A DNA stretch of 8,303 nucleotides. Source: an uncultured Lachnospiraceae bacterium. Lineage in GTDB: Bacteria; Bacillota; Clostridia; Lachnospirales; Lachnospiraceae. Under the pieces are notes generated by a model, which saw only the letters and a program-made list of their open reading frames with translations, had not been told where the DNA came from and did no database searches. The stretch spans positions 1 to 8,303 of the forward strand of contig CANTGP010000118.1 of the NCBI GenBank assembly GCA_947653315.1, given 5' to 3'. Positions 1 to 7,126 of the stretch are shown here, one piece after another. The translations under genes were made by a program, and so were the position numbers. How positions within the stretch are numbered: position 1 is the first letter of the stretch; each line of letters begins with the position of its first letter.

Positions 1-19
1 GGATGCCCATTTCAGTCCG

Positions 20-39
20 AGGCGGCATGGATGCCGCTT
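20..39. repeat. Inverted repeat / hairpin 1
   Basis: The arms GCGGCAT (22-28) and ATGCCGC (31-37) are perfect complements around a GG centre. The stem extends to 20/39 through one G-T wobble. It is the first of several hairpins in the gene-free 5' region. Confidence 0.6.
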
Positions 40-93
40 GAGGACGCCCGCAGCCCGTGAAAACTTATGCCATTCTGCTTAGAAACTCCCAGC

Positions 94-130
94 CGAAGAC
101 AAATACCCCATTTGGGGCATTTGTCTTTCG
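94..130. repeat. Inverted repeat / hairpin 2
   Basis: A long stem pairs 98-109 with 114-125 around an ATTT loop. It has CCCC/GGGG at the top and GACAAAT/ATTTGTC below, with a single A-C mismatch at 105/118. With one bulged T the pairing continues outward to 94/130. In RNA copied from the opposite strand the A-C mismatch becomes a G-U wobble, so the stem is better paired on the minus strand. No T-tract follows, so a simple rho-independent terminator is unlikely. Confidence 0.7.
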
Positions 131-138
131 CGGCAGTC

Positions 139-170
139 GTCAAATAGACGTGCAAGCACGTCTACTTGAC
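139..170. repeat. Inverted repeat / hairpin 3, 15-bp arms
   Basis: The arms 139-153 and 156-170 match at 14 of 15 positions with only AA between them; the core is TAGACGTGC/GCACGTCTA. The one mismatch (144/165) is again A-C on this strand and would be a U-G wobble in a minus-strand transcript. A two-base spacer means the extreme tip must open in RNA. Such long arms are unlikely by chance and lie only 13-14 bases after hairpin 2. Confidence 0.75.
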
Positions 171-317
171 TCGTTGCTCGCGAAAAAAGTGCACGGAAAA
201 CCGGGACAGACAATCCCGCTGCCGCTGCCCCGCAAAAAACTCCCGTCCGTGCGTCCGCATCCGTTTGTCCGGTACGTCCCGGAAGCGGAAATAAGGAAAA
301 TAAGGATAGGAAAAACT

Positions 318-346
318 TTGACTCCCGGCAGAATTTGTCATATTAT
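318..346 (+). promoter_or_regulatory. Sigma-A-type promoter of the ATPase operon
   Basis: A -35 box TTGACT (318-323) and a -10 box TATTAT (341-346) are separated by exactly 17 bases, and each differs from consensus at one position. Transcription would start near 353, giving an untranslated leader of about 45 bases before the ATG at 399. It is the only strong promoter-like signal before the first gene, and the two ATPase genes share it. Nothing else promoter-like is evident at the 5-base junction between them. Confidence 0.75.
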
Positions 347-370
347 GTATATATGAGGAAACGCTTGTAC

Positions 371-380
371 CAAATATTTG
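371..380. promoter_or_regulatory. Perfect palindrome in the operon leader, possible operator
   Basis: The ten bases CAAATATTTG are self-complementary. They lie between the predicted transcription start (about 353) and the ribosome binding site (384-390). A repressor bound here would sit just downstream of the promoter. The sequence is not a clear match to the palindrome in front of the WYL gene, so a shared regulator is not supported. A chance palindrome in AT-rich DNA is quite possible. Confidence 0.25.
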
Positions 381-383
381 TTG

Positions 384-390
384 AAGGGGG
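384..390 (+). promoter_or_regulatory. Ribosome binding site that sets the start of gene 1
   Basis: AAGGGGG lies 8 bases before the ATG at 399. A longer in-frame TTG start at 378 would put this purine run inside the coding sequence and has no comparable site upstream, so ATG 399 is preferred. Confidence 0.7.
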
Positions 391-398
391 ATTCCTGT

Positions 399-3300
399 AT
401 GACGGAACAGGTAAAAGAGTTCGTGGAGAACTTAAAGTGCGGCGATTATGTGATTGTGACATACGGAAACGGGCAGCATTTGCAGATGGTGGAGGGAAGC
501 GTTAAAAAGATTGAGGATTGCATTACCATCGAAAAAAATAACGGAAAACTCTGTGTGGTGGCGGTGGAACTGGTGCGTGCCATTGACGTGCAGGATGATT
601 TTACCGGCAACGGGGAAGAAACGGATATGGCGCAGGAGGCTGCAGCATCCCTGCCGGAGACGGAGAAGCCGCCGGAAACGGCAGTGATTGCCCGGGAATT
701 TGTGGAGCTGCCGCCGGTTCGTGCATATACTTTCGTGCCGGAAGAATATTTGAAATCCATGGGAAAGACCATGCGTGAAGAAGAAGGGCTAACCATTGGC
801 AGCGGTTTGGCAGCCATTTTAAATTCCCTGCAGGATGCCATAAAAAACAGGGCAGTGGATTATAAATACCATGATATCAGAAGGAAGACCCTTGATTTGT
901 GGGGCCAATGTAAGACGGAGAGCGATTACCGGAATTTTTACCTGATGCTGGGACTTTTGGCAATCAGTGCGAAAGATTATGCCCAGGCGCAGGAACCTTT
1001 GGTGCGGGCAGGAAAATATGCGATGGCGGCGTATGCGGCTTTTTGCGGCAAAGATATCGAGCGGCAGGAGATTTTCCATATGTGTTCCCTGATGGCAGGG
1101 GAAACGGAGACTGCCGTGGACCAGTATGTGGTGGAGACCTGTTTGAAGCGTAAGGATGTCGGCCCGCTGGTATATCTGCTGGGACGGCACGCCGGGAACG
1201 GACCTGTGCTGGAACAGATTGCTTCCTGCATTTACCAGATTTTTAAAAAAGGCGGTTTTCAGACCGATGTGCCCATTACGCCTTATGACGATGCGGCGGC
1301 ATCGGCGAAGGTTCTGTTAAAGGCTTTTCCGGATAGCTGGTGTGAAAATACCCCGGTTATGGATAGCTGGGAAACTTACCGTTCTTACCGGTATCCCATA
1401 AAGGAAAATCCGGATATCCGGGAACAAAAGGCGGTGCTTACCGGGAAGATTATTTATTATGACACCAAAAAACTGTACGGATTTTTAAGCGGCGCCCCCC
1501 ATTATTACTTCCATATCAAACAGGTGGACAACCGGGGCGAACGGGGGGTACTGCTGCGGAATCTGTTGGCGGAGGAGGCGTGGGAGGATTTGGAGGTGAC
1601 TTTTCGCAAATCCGTCAGCCCGTCGCCGAACGGGGATTTTGCGGCGACGGATGTGTGCCTTACCGAACAGGGGTATAAAAATGCCATGCAGATGATAAAC
1701 CGCAGCAGCGTTTGGCAGCATGCGGGATTTATTGCGGAATATAACAGGATTTCGGAAAGCGGTATTATACAGGCGGGAGAAAAACGGTATTCTTTTTCCC
1801 TGGAATCGGTGGCGGATCCTTATCTGAAAGTTTATTACAGGGAAAATATTTCCCCCAGGGAGCAGGATGTTCTGTTTAACTTAAAACAGGGTCCGGGCGG
1901 AAGGAAAAAAGTGGTGGACCTTTGCTGGAAAAATCCGGGGCAGCCGGATTGGGAGGACTGTGCGGAGCGTGTGCCCGGAGGGGAAGCGGCAAAGTGGAAG
2001 GACTTTTTAAAGACGAAAAAGGAAAAAGAGGAACTTTTGGAGCGCAAGGACCATTACGGCTATCTGCCGTTTATATCCCTTCCGGACTGGCAGCCGCCAA
2101 AGATATCCGATCCCGGGCCGCTTACCTGGTCCAATACGGGAAAAGCCCCGGAATCTTCCGTACAGGCTGCGGAGAAAAAGAGACCCGGGCCGCTGCGGCA
2201 AACAGGGAAAAAGGACTGGGAGGCTGCCTTGCAGCAGGGACGGAAAGCGGCGCTGGAGGGCGATTTGGAAAAGGCGGAGCAGAAAATGCTTTATGCATTG
2301 GAAAACGGCGGAAACGTAGAGGCGTTAATCGGCGATGTCATTACGCTTTACCTGCGGCAGCCGGAAAAGCTCCAAATGGCCGTGGATCTTTTGGAGCAGT
2401 ATGAGGGGCAGGTTTCTACGGATAAAATGCTGAACCTAAAAATCCAGGTCAACGACAAGCGGAAGAATTATCCGGTTTTATGCAAACTGTATGAGCAGGC
2501 CGTCCAGCATGCCAAAAGCACTTCCCAAAAATCCCATAACCTTTTCCGTTTGTCCGGGGTTTATATGGATTTGGGGAAATATGAGGAAGCGTTGGATGTC
2601 TGCCGGCGTTGGGACAGCCTTTACCAGCAGAACCGTTTTACGACGGAGGGTGCAAAGATGCAGAAGGCCATGTGGAATATCGAGAGGAAAAAGGCCGTCT
2701 GCTATTACCATACCGGAAGGAGGGAGGAAGCGGGCCGGATTGCGACGGATTTGGTCAGGATTAACCCGGCGGACGAGGTCGCCAATGCCATATTAAACGG
2801 TACTTTGATTAGGGATGGACTGAATAATGAAGATTATGTGGGCTATGACGAGGATGCGCTGTTGGATGATTTTTCCGATGACAAGCATTCGAGACTCAGC
2901 CGTTTTGTCCGTTCGCTGGTCCAAAGCAGCGATATCGGCGTGGTGTTAAAGTCAAAGGATATTAAGGAGGGAAAATATACCGGCGATGTGCGGCGTGCCA
3001 GGGAGGATGTGGAGTCTTTGGTCCGGAAACGGGGAACCACCATAAAGGCAAGAAGCGAGAATCTCTTTGCCGCCTGCAGGATTATCGAACAGGTGGAACA
3101 GCGGGAAGGAAAAGCGGTTTGGAGACCGAACTACCGGAACCGTCTGGCAGGCAGGGCCATGGCGTCCTGGGGCGATTATATGGTGTCACAGTCCGGCCGT
3201 CAGTTGGATACCACCCGTATGGCTTACCTGTTTTCCCTGAAAGTACTGAGTCCCAACCGGGACGGTGTGGAGCAGGACTGGATTAATTCCTACAACCGGT

Positions 3301-5585
3301 ATTTGAAATCCTATTTTTTGGGGAAGAACGAACTGGAATCGTATATCTTCCAACAGGCGAACAGCCGTGAAAGGGACGGGGCAAATGCGGATGTGTTTGT
3401 ATCCAATTATCTGCCGGATGTACTGGTAGGGGAATTTGTGGCAGGTATTTTGGAGATGCTGCGCGTCCTGGAGGGACAGGGCGATTGGCAGCAGGTGTTA
3501 ATCGGAGATTTGTACCATAAAAATGAGGAATTGCGCCAGTCTGTCTGGAACCAGTTAAATGTGCTGCTGAACACGGAGGGTGATACCCAAATTTCTTTTG
3601 AAAAATTTAAGGATAAACTGTTGTATGCCATTTCCTTTATGGAGCAGCGTTACGAAATGCTCCGCAATGGATTGGAACAGCTTCAGAGGACGTTCCTGGA
3701 GGAGACGATTCCCCAGTGGCAGCTTGACGAACTGGAGCCCGGAAGATGGAAAGGGCTGTTAAACGCCCTGGATATGACCTGCATGGGCAGGATTTACCAT
3801 GTGCTGCGGCGCAGCCAGGATTATTTCGTGAATGTGGATTTCGAGAGCAGGGAGGATTGCCTCCGGGTTTCCCTGGCCGAATTTAAGGAAATCATCCAGG
3901 ACATTCAGGCGGAGCCCACGGACTTGTGTTATGACGAGTTCTTACCTTTTTTGGAAAGGCTGAACGGGAAGCTGGTGGAGATACAGAATAAGCTGTACCA
4001 GGAATTCCGTCCGGAGCTGGCATGGCGTGAAAGTGTCCAGCCTTTTTACACGCCGGACAGGATGGTACAAATCCAGCTTTTGGTAAAAAACGCGGTGAAT
4101 TACCAGTCGGCGGAACTTTTGCGTATCGAGAATGTGACCGGGGCGGATGTGACTTATTTCAGGGGATGCGATACGTCCTTCAACCTGCGCGGCGGCGAGG
4201 AGCGGGAGTTCATTTTTGCCCTGCAGATAGGGGAGGAAGCGCAAAGGGTAGGCAGCTTTTCCATTGATTTGTGCTATACCTATAAATGCAGCGATGCTTC
4301 CCAAAGCGTGGTGGCGGAGAAGAAAACGGCGGCATTTACCTTTGTTATCAGGGAGGAAGGATCGGAGCCTTTATATAATCCCTTTAAGGAACATATCGGC
4401 AATAAGATGACGGATGCCAGCATGTTTTACGGGCGGTCCGGCATGATTGAGCAGATTACGGAAATGATCTGCCTGCCAAACAGCGAACGGATGAATTACG
4501 GGCGGGCGGTTTCCCTGTACGGGCAGACCCGGACTGGAAAGAGCAGTCTGCTGTATCATTTGCAGGATAGCCTGAAAGAGAAGTACGGGGAACGGATAGT
4601 CATATGGGATATGGCGAATATCGGCGAAATCAAGGGGGGAAAGGAGGCAAATGATTATTTGGCCAACTTCCTGTATACCATGCTGGATATCGGCAGCGAG
4701 GCAATTTACCAGAACGGGAAAGTATGTGCGGCCGTGGAAGAAAAAGGGCTGGAAGCCCCTATTGACCAAATATTGGAAAAGCCGTCCCTAGCAATGAATT
4801 ATTTTGCCAGCTATATGCGGAAACTGAACGCTATTTTACAGGAAAATAATTGTATTATTATTTTATTTATTGACGAATTTACCTATTTGCACGGGCAGAT
4901 TAAGGAAGGAAAGCTGTCGGAGGACTTCATGAAATTTTGGAAGGCTTTCCTGCAGAATTACTGTGTGTTTGCCATTGTTACCGGTCAGGACGATATGCCG
5001 GAGTTTATACGGGAATACCAAAATGAGTTTGCCTGTATGGAACTGCGCAAAATCACCTATTTGGACGAAGTTTCGGCAAAGAAACTGATTCAGGAGCCTT
5101 TGGAACGCGCCAATGATATCGCCCATATTTTCCGTGAGGACGGCTGTGTGGATATGCTTTACCGCCTTACGTCGGGCAGCGCTTTCCTGACGATTATCCT
5201 TTGCTCGAATTTGGTGGAATATCTGAATGACAAGGGGGCACGGATGGTGACGAGGGGGATTGTGGACGATTTCTTGAGGAACCGCGTGCTCGGGGTCAAC
5301 AGTTGTTTGGAAGAAGCCCATTTTGAGGCACAGCTTCAGGAGCGGGGACACAGGGAACTGGACCAGGTAAATAAGGAAATCCTGCTGTCCGTTGCCCGCC
5401 AGTCACAGTCCACGGGACATGCCAATATCGGCAGGATTACCTGCGGCGGCATGGGGCGGGAGGAAATGGAAGCCCTGCTGCGGCGTCTTGTGGACAGGAA
5501 TGTGCTGGTCAAACAGGGGCGGGAGGATTACCGGATTCAGGTGGAGCTTTTGGAGAAGTGGCTGATTGATACGATGGGAGCGTGA
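399..5585 (+). CDS. Giant tandem cold-shock-domain / TPR / STAND-type ATPase
   Basis: This 1728-residue, apparently cytosolic protein (no signal peptide or membrane segment seen) reads as a sensor plus signalling ATPase. Domains in order: a small Sm/SH3-like beta barrel (about 13-64); a helical repeat region (about 160-290); two cold-shock-like OB folds (345-421, with KLYGFL and YYFHIKQV resembling RNP1 and RNP2; 440-510, with GFI, YSFSLESV and a closing strand); TPR-like repeats (about 606-805, clearest at 712-745); an unassigned helical stretch (about 820-1200); an Ig-like beta domain (about 1220-1320); NPF and FYGR boxes leading into a P-loop ATPase (Walker A GQTRTGKSS, K1381; Walker B IILFIDEF, D1492/E1493); and a C-terminal winged helix (about 1655-1725). 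NPF/FYGR followed by GQxRTGKSSLL is typical of STAND/archaeal-type AAA ATPases. The ligand is unknown; nucleic-acid binding by the CSDs is inferred. It is the first gene of an operon with the ATPase-HEPN gene. Confidence 0.85.
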   Translation: MTEQVKEFVENLKCGDYVIVTYGNGQHLQMVEGSVKKIEDCITIEKNNGKLCVVAVELVRAIDVQDDFTGNGEETDMAQEAAASLPETEKPPETAVIAREFVELPPVRAYTFVPEEYLKSMGKTMREEEGLTIGSGLAAILNSLQDAIKNRAVDYKYHDIRRKTLDLWGQCKTESDYRNFYLMLGLLAISAKDYAQAQEPLVRAGKYAMAAYAAFCGKDIERQEIFHMCSLMAGETETAVDQYVVETCLKRKDVGPLVYLLGRHAGNGPVLEQIASCIYQIFKKGGFQTDVPITPYDDAAASAKVLLKAFPDSWCENTPVMDSWETYRSYRYPIKENPDIREQKAVLTGKIIYYDTKKLYGFLSGAPHYYFHIKQVDNRGERGVLLRNLLAEEAWEDLEVTFRKSVSPSPNGDFAATDVCLTEQGYKNAMQMINRSSVWQHAGFIAEYNRISESGIIQAGEKRYSFSLESVADPYLKVYYRENISPREQDVLFNLKQGPGGRKKVVDLCWKNPGQPDWEDCAERVPGGEAAKWKDFLKTKKEKEELLERKDHYGYLPFISLPDWQPPKISDPGPLTWSNTGKAPESSVQAAEKKRPGPLRQTGKKDWEAALQQGRKAALEGDLEKAEQKMLYALENGGNVEALIGDVITLYLRQPEKLQMAVDLLEQYEGQVSTDKMLNLKIQVNDKRKNYPVLCKLYEQAVQHAKSTSQKSHNLFRLSGVYMDLGKYEEALDVCRRWDSLYQQNRFTTEGAKMQKAMWNIERKKAVCYYHTGRREEAGRIATDLVRINPADEVANAILNGTLIRDGLNNEDYVGYDEDALLDDFSDDKHSRLSRFVRSLVQSSDIGVVLKSKDIKEGKYTGDVRRAREDVESLVRKRGTTIKARSENLFAACRIIEQVEQREGKAVWRPNYRNRLAGRAMASWGDYMVSQSGRQLDTTRMAYLFSLKVLSPNRDGVEQDWINSYNRYLKSYFLGKNELESYIFQQANSRERDGANADVFVSNYLPDVLVGEFVAGILEMLRVLEGQGDWQQVLIGDLYHKNEELRQSVWNQLNVLLNTEGDTQISFEKFKDKLLYAISFMEQRYEMLRNGLEQLQRTFLEETIPQWQLDELEPGRWKGLLNALDMTCMGRIYHVLRRSQDYFVNVDFESREDCLRVSLAEFKEIIQDIQAEPTDLCYDEFLPFLERLNGKLVEIQNKLYQEFRPELAWRESVQPFYTPDRMVQIQLLVKNAVNYQSAELLRIENVTGADVTYFRGCDTSFNLRGGEEREFIFALQIGEEAQRVGSFSIDLCYTYKCSDASQSVVAEKKTAAFTFVIREEGSEPLYNPFKEHIGNKMTDASMFYGRSGMIEQITEMICLPNSERMNYGRAVSLYGQTRTGKSSLLYHLQDSLKEKYGERIVIWDMANIGEIKGGKEANDYLANFLYTMLDIGSEAIYQNGKVCAAVEEKGLEAPIDQILEKPSLAMNYFASYMRKLNAILQENNCIIILFIDEFTYLHGQIKEGKLSEDFMKFWKAFLQNYCVFAIVTGQDDMPEFIREYQNEFACMELRKITYLDEVSAKKLIQEPLERANDIAHIFREDGCVDMLYRLTSGSAFLTIILCSNLVEYLNDKGARMVTRGIVDDFLRNRVLGVNSCLEEAHFEAQLQERGHRELDQVNKEILLSVARQSQSTGHANIGRITCGGMGREEMEALLRRLVDRNVLVKQGREDYRIQVELLEKWLIDTMGA
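5576..5580 (+). promoter_or_regulatory. Ribosome binding site for gene 2
   Basis: GGGAG within the last codons of gene 1 lies 10 bases before the ATG at 5591. The alternative GTG at 5582, which overlaps the gene 1 TGA stop, would leave only one base of spacing. ATG 5591 is therefore the better start. The arrangement suggests translational coupling. Confidence 0.6.
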
Positions 5586-5590
5586 ACGGT

Positions 5591-7099
5591 ATGGAGAAAA
5601 ATATCTTTGTGGTGGGTCCGGAGGCCCATGGGGAATCTTTTTTCGGGAGAAAGAAATGGGTGGCGGAATTGTCCAATTCCCTGTTTGCGGGAACGGCATC
5701 CATAAGCCTTGTGGGTGCCACCCGTATCGGGAAAAGTTCTTTGGTAAAAAGGGTCTTTGAACAGAATCAGGCAGACAATTATTTGAAATTATATCTGAAT
5801 ATCAGCGAATACGGGACGGCTTTTGCATTTTGGTCCGCTTTTTGGGAAGGAATACGGGGGGAATTGGAAGAACACGGCGTGATGGACGGGTACCTGCTGC
5901 GGCAGTATGCGCGTTTGGACGGGCTGCGGCAGGACGGCGAATGGTACACGCCCATGAATTCCTGCATTAAGCGGATTCTTGCGCATATCAGGGAGCTGGA
6001 TTGCCGGATGGTTCTTGCCGTCGACGAATTTGACGGGGTGGCGAATGTGTTCGGAAACCAAACCCATTATTACCAGTTGTTGCGCACCATCTGTTCGGAC
6101 GGGCATTTAAACAGTATCCTGCTTTCCAGGAGGAACCTGTATATGCTGGAAAAGAACGTAGAGTATCTTTCCACCTTCCATGGGGTGTTCGACGAACAGG
6201 TTTTGCGGGGATTCCAGGCTGCGGACATGGAGGAATTTTATGCCGCGCTTGCCCGGTACGGCATCATTCTGTCAAAGGACAGAAGGGAAATGCTGGAATA
6301 TTATACGGGGAACATTCCTTACCTTTGCTGCATGTTTGCCAGGGAAATGGTTGCGGCGGATGCGGGGGAGCGGGAAGTGGATGAAGATGAGGTCAAGGGA
6401 ATTTACCGGAAGAACTTAAACCAAATCAATACGTATTATGATGATCTGATTGACCGTCTGAAGGCGGATAACCATATGGAAACCCTGCTATATATTTCTT
6501 TCGGCTCCATGATGTCCTTAAAAAATGCGCGCAAACGGGATACCATGCTTTCCATGGGGTATTTGGTCAGGGAGGAAAAGCAGGGGGAATTTTCCTATTA
6601 TGCCTACACAAAAGATTTTATGACTTATTTAAGCCTGAAGCCGTTGGAACTGCCCGCATGGGAACTTCTCACGGCTTCGGAGAAGAAGATTAAGCAGATT
6701 TTCGGGAAGGAATATCCGGAATTGGAATGTGTTTCCTATGCGGCGTTATGCGCGCCGGACGCGGAACGGAAAAAACAGGAAATCGACAGGAAGTACCCGG
6801 AGCTGCAGTTGAACTGGGATGAGATACTAAGATATGCGAGAACCTTATCCGTCCATAAGAGCGATCCCAGCGTACTGGATGTACTGACTCTGACCCATGT
6901 AATCGGGGTTATGTTAAATAACAGGGTTTGGAGCGGCAGGTTCCTGCCCTATTTCAAGGAGGATGCGTGGCGCTCCAAACTGGCGTTGGTGAAAAAGCTC
7001 AGGAATCCCATGGCGCATTCCCAGGAGGAATTTATTAAGGAACAGGAGCTATCCGCTTTTAACCTGTACTGCGGCGAAATTGTAAGGCTTCCGGTATAA
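5591..7099 (+). CDS. P-loop ATPase with C-terminal HEPN-type RNase signature
   Basis: This 502-residue protein has an N-terminal ATPase like that of gene 1: an FFGR box, Walker A GATRIGKSS (residues 42-50, K48) and Walker B VLAVDEFD (D145/E146). A probable winged helix follows (about 285-350). The C-terminal helical region (about 425-500) contains KKLRNPMAHS, which fits the HEPN RNase motif R-N-x3-H exactly (R471, N472, H476). In known HEPN RNases these residues form the catalytic pair of a dimer that cuts RNA. RNase activity here is inferred from the motif and its position in a helical C-terminus. The gene starts 5 bases after the gene 1 stop, so the two are very likely co-expressed, with gene 1 controlling or assembling with this effector. 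The alternative is that the HEPN fold is non-catalytic and serves only for binding. Confidence 0.85.
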   Translation: MEKNIFVVGPEAHGESFFGRKKWVAELSNSLFAGTASISLVGATRIGKSSLVKRVFEQNQADNYLKLYLNISEYGTAFAFWSAFWEGIRGELEEHGVMDGYLLRQYARLDGLRQDGEWYTPMNSCIKRILAHIRELDCRMVLAVDEFDGVANVFGNQTHYYQLLRTICSDGHLNSILLSRRNLYMLEKNVEYLSTFHGVFDEQVLRGFQAADMEEFYAALARYGIILSKDRREMLEYYTGNIPYLCCMFAREMVAADAGEREVDEDEVKGIYRKNLNQINTYYDDLIDRLKADNHMETLLYISFGSMMSLKNARKRDTMLSMGYLVREEKQGEFSYYAYTKDFMTYLSLKPLELPAWELLTASEKKIKQIFGKEYPELECVSYAALCAPDAERKKQEIDRKYPELQLNWDEILRYARTLSVHKSDPSVLDVLTLTHVIGVMLNNRVWSGRFLPYFKEDAWRSKLALVKKLRNPMAHSQEEFIKEQELSAFNLYCGEIVRLPV

Positions 7100-7126
7100 A
7101 CAGGGAAGGCGGACGGTTCCCTGTTT
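7098..7126. terminator. Shared bidirectional terminator hairpin
   Basis: AAACAGGGAA (7098-7107) and TTCCCTGTTT (7117-7126) form a perfect 10-bp stem around a 9-base loop. The symmetric A/T flanks suit termination from both directions, although each T-run is only three bases. The stem includes parts of both stop codons: TAA of the ATPase-HEPN gene (7097-7099) and TAA of the convergent WYL gene (7125-7127). Confidence 0.7.

Larger units (their letters stand above)
1..317. repeat. Gene-free, hairpin-rich region; possible interspersed palindromic element or structured RNA
   Basis: I see no convincing gene here, but the stretch is dense with inverted repeats. There are stems at 20-28/31-39, 94-109/114-130 and 139-153/156-170, and shorter ones at 202-206/214-218 and 268-272/279-283. 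Positions 244-280 also carry five GTCC/ATCC-type words spaced 7-9 bases apart. None of the stems is followed by a proper T-tract, so this does not look like a set of ordinary terminators. A GTG-initiated frame (57-356) crosses all of it, but its codons simply read through the palindromes and it lacks a good ribosome binding site. The region could be the edge of a repetitive palindromic element, a non-coding RNA, or the remains of an insertion boundary. The repeat nature is inferred from structure alone; copy number cannot be seen from one window. Confidence 0.5.

Noticed and set aside
94..170. Hairpins 2 and 3 as rho-independent terminators of an upstream gene
   Set aside because: Neither is followed by a T-tract on either strand, and two long stems in tandem fit a palindromic repeat or structured RNA better.
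1..317. CRISPR array or tRNA in the 5' region
   Set aside because: There are no regularly spaced direct repeats of 25-40 bases, and no cloverleaf with a T-loop was found.
57..356. GTG-started 99-residue frame on the + strand
   Set aside because: It reads straight through several hairpins and the promoter of the next gene, has no good ribosome binding site and shows no protein family pattern.
378..398. TTG start extending gene 1 by 7 residues
   Set aside because: The AAGGGGG site at 384-390 is correctly spaced for ATG 399 and would lie inside the longer version.
1922..2404. 160-residue + strand frame inside gene 1
   Set aside because: It is an overlapping frame of a long, domain-rich gene, with low-complexity Gly/Ala/Arg content and no start signal.
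4863..5351. 162-residue minus-strand frame opposite the gene 1 ATPase
   Set aside because: It is antisense to the conserved Walker B and following region and has no family resemblance or ribosome binding site.
5582..5590. GTG start of gene 2 overlapping the gene 1 stop
   Set aside because: Only one base separates it from GGGAG, whereas ATG 5591 has a workable 10-base spacing. The coding frame is the same.
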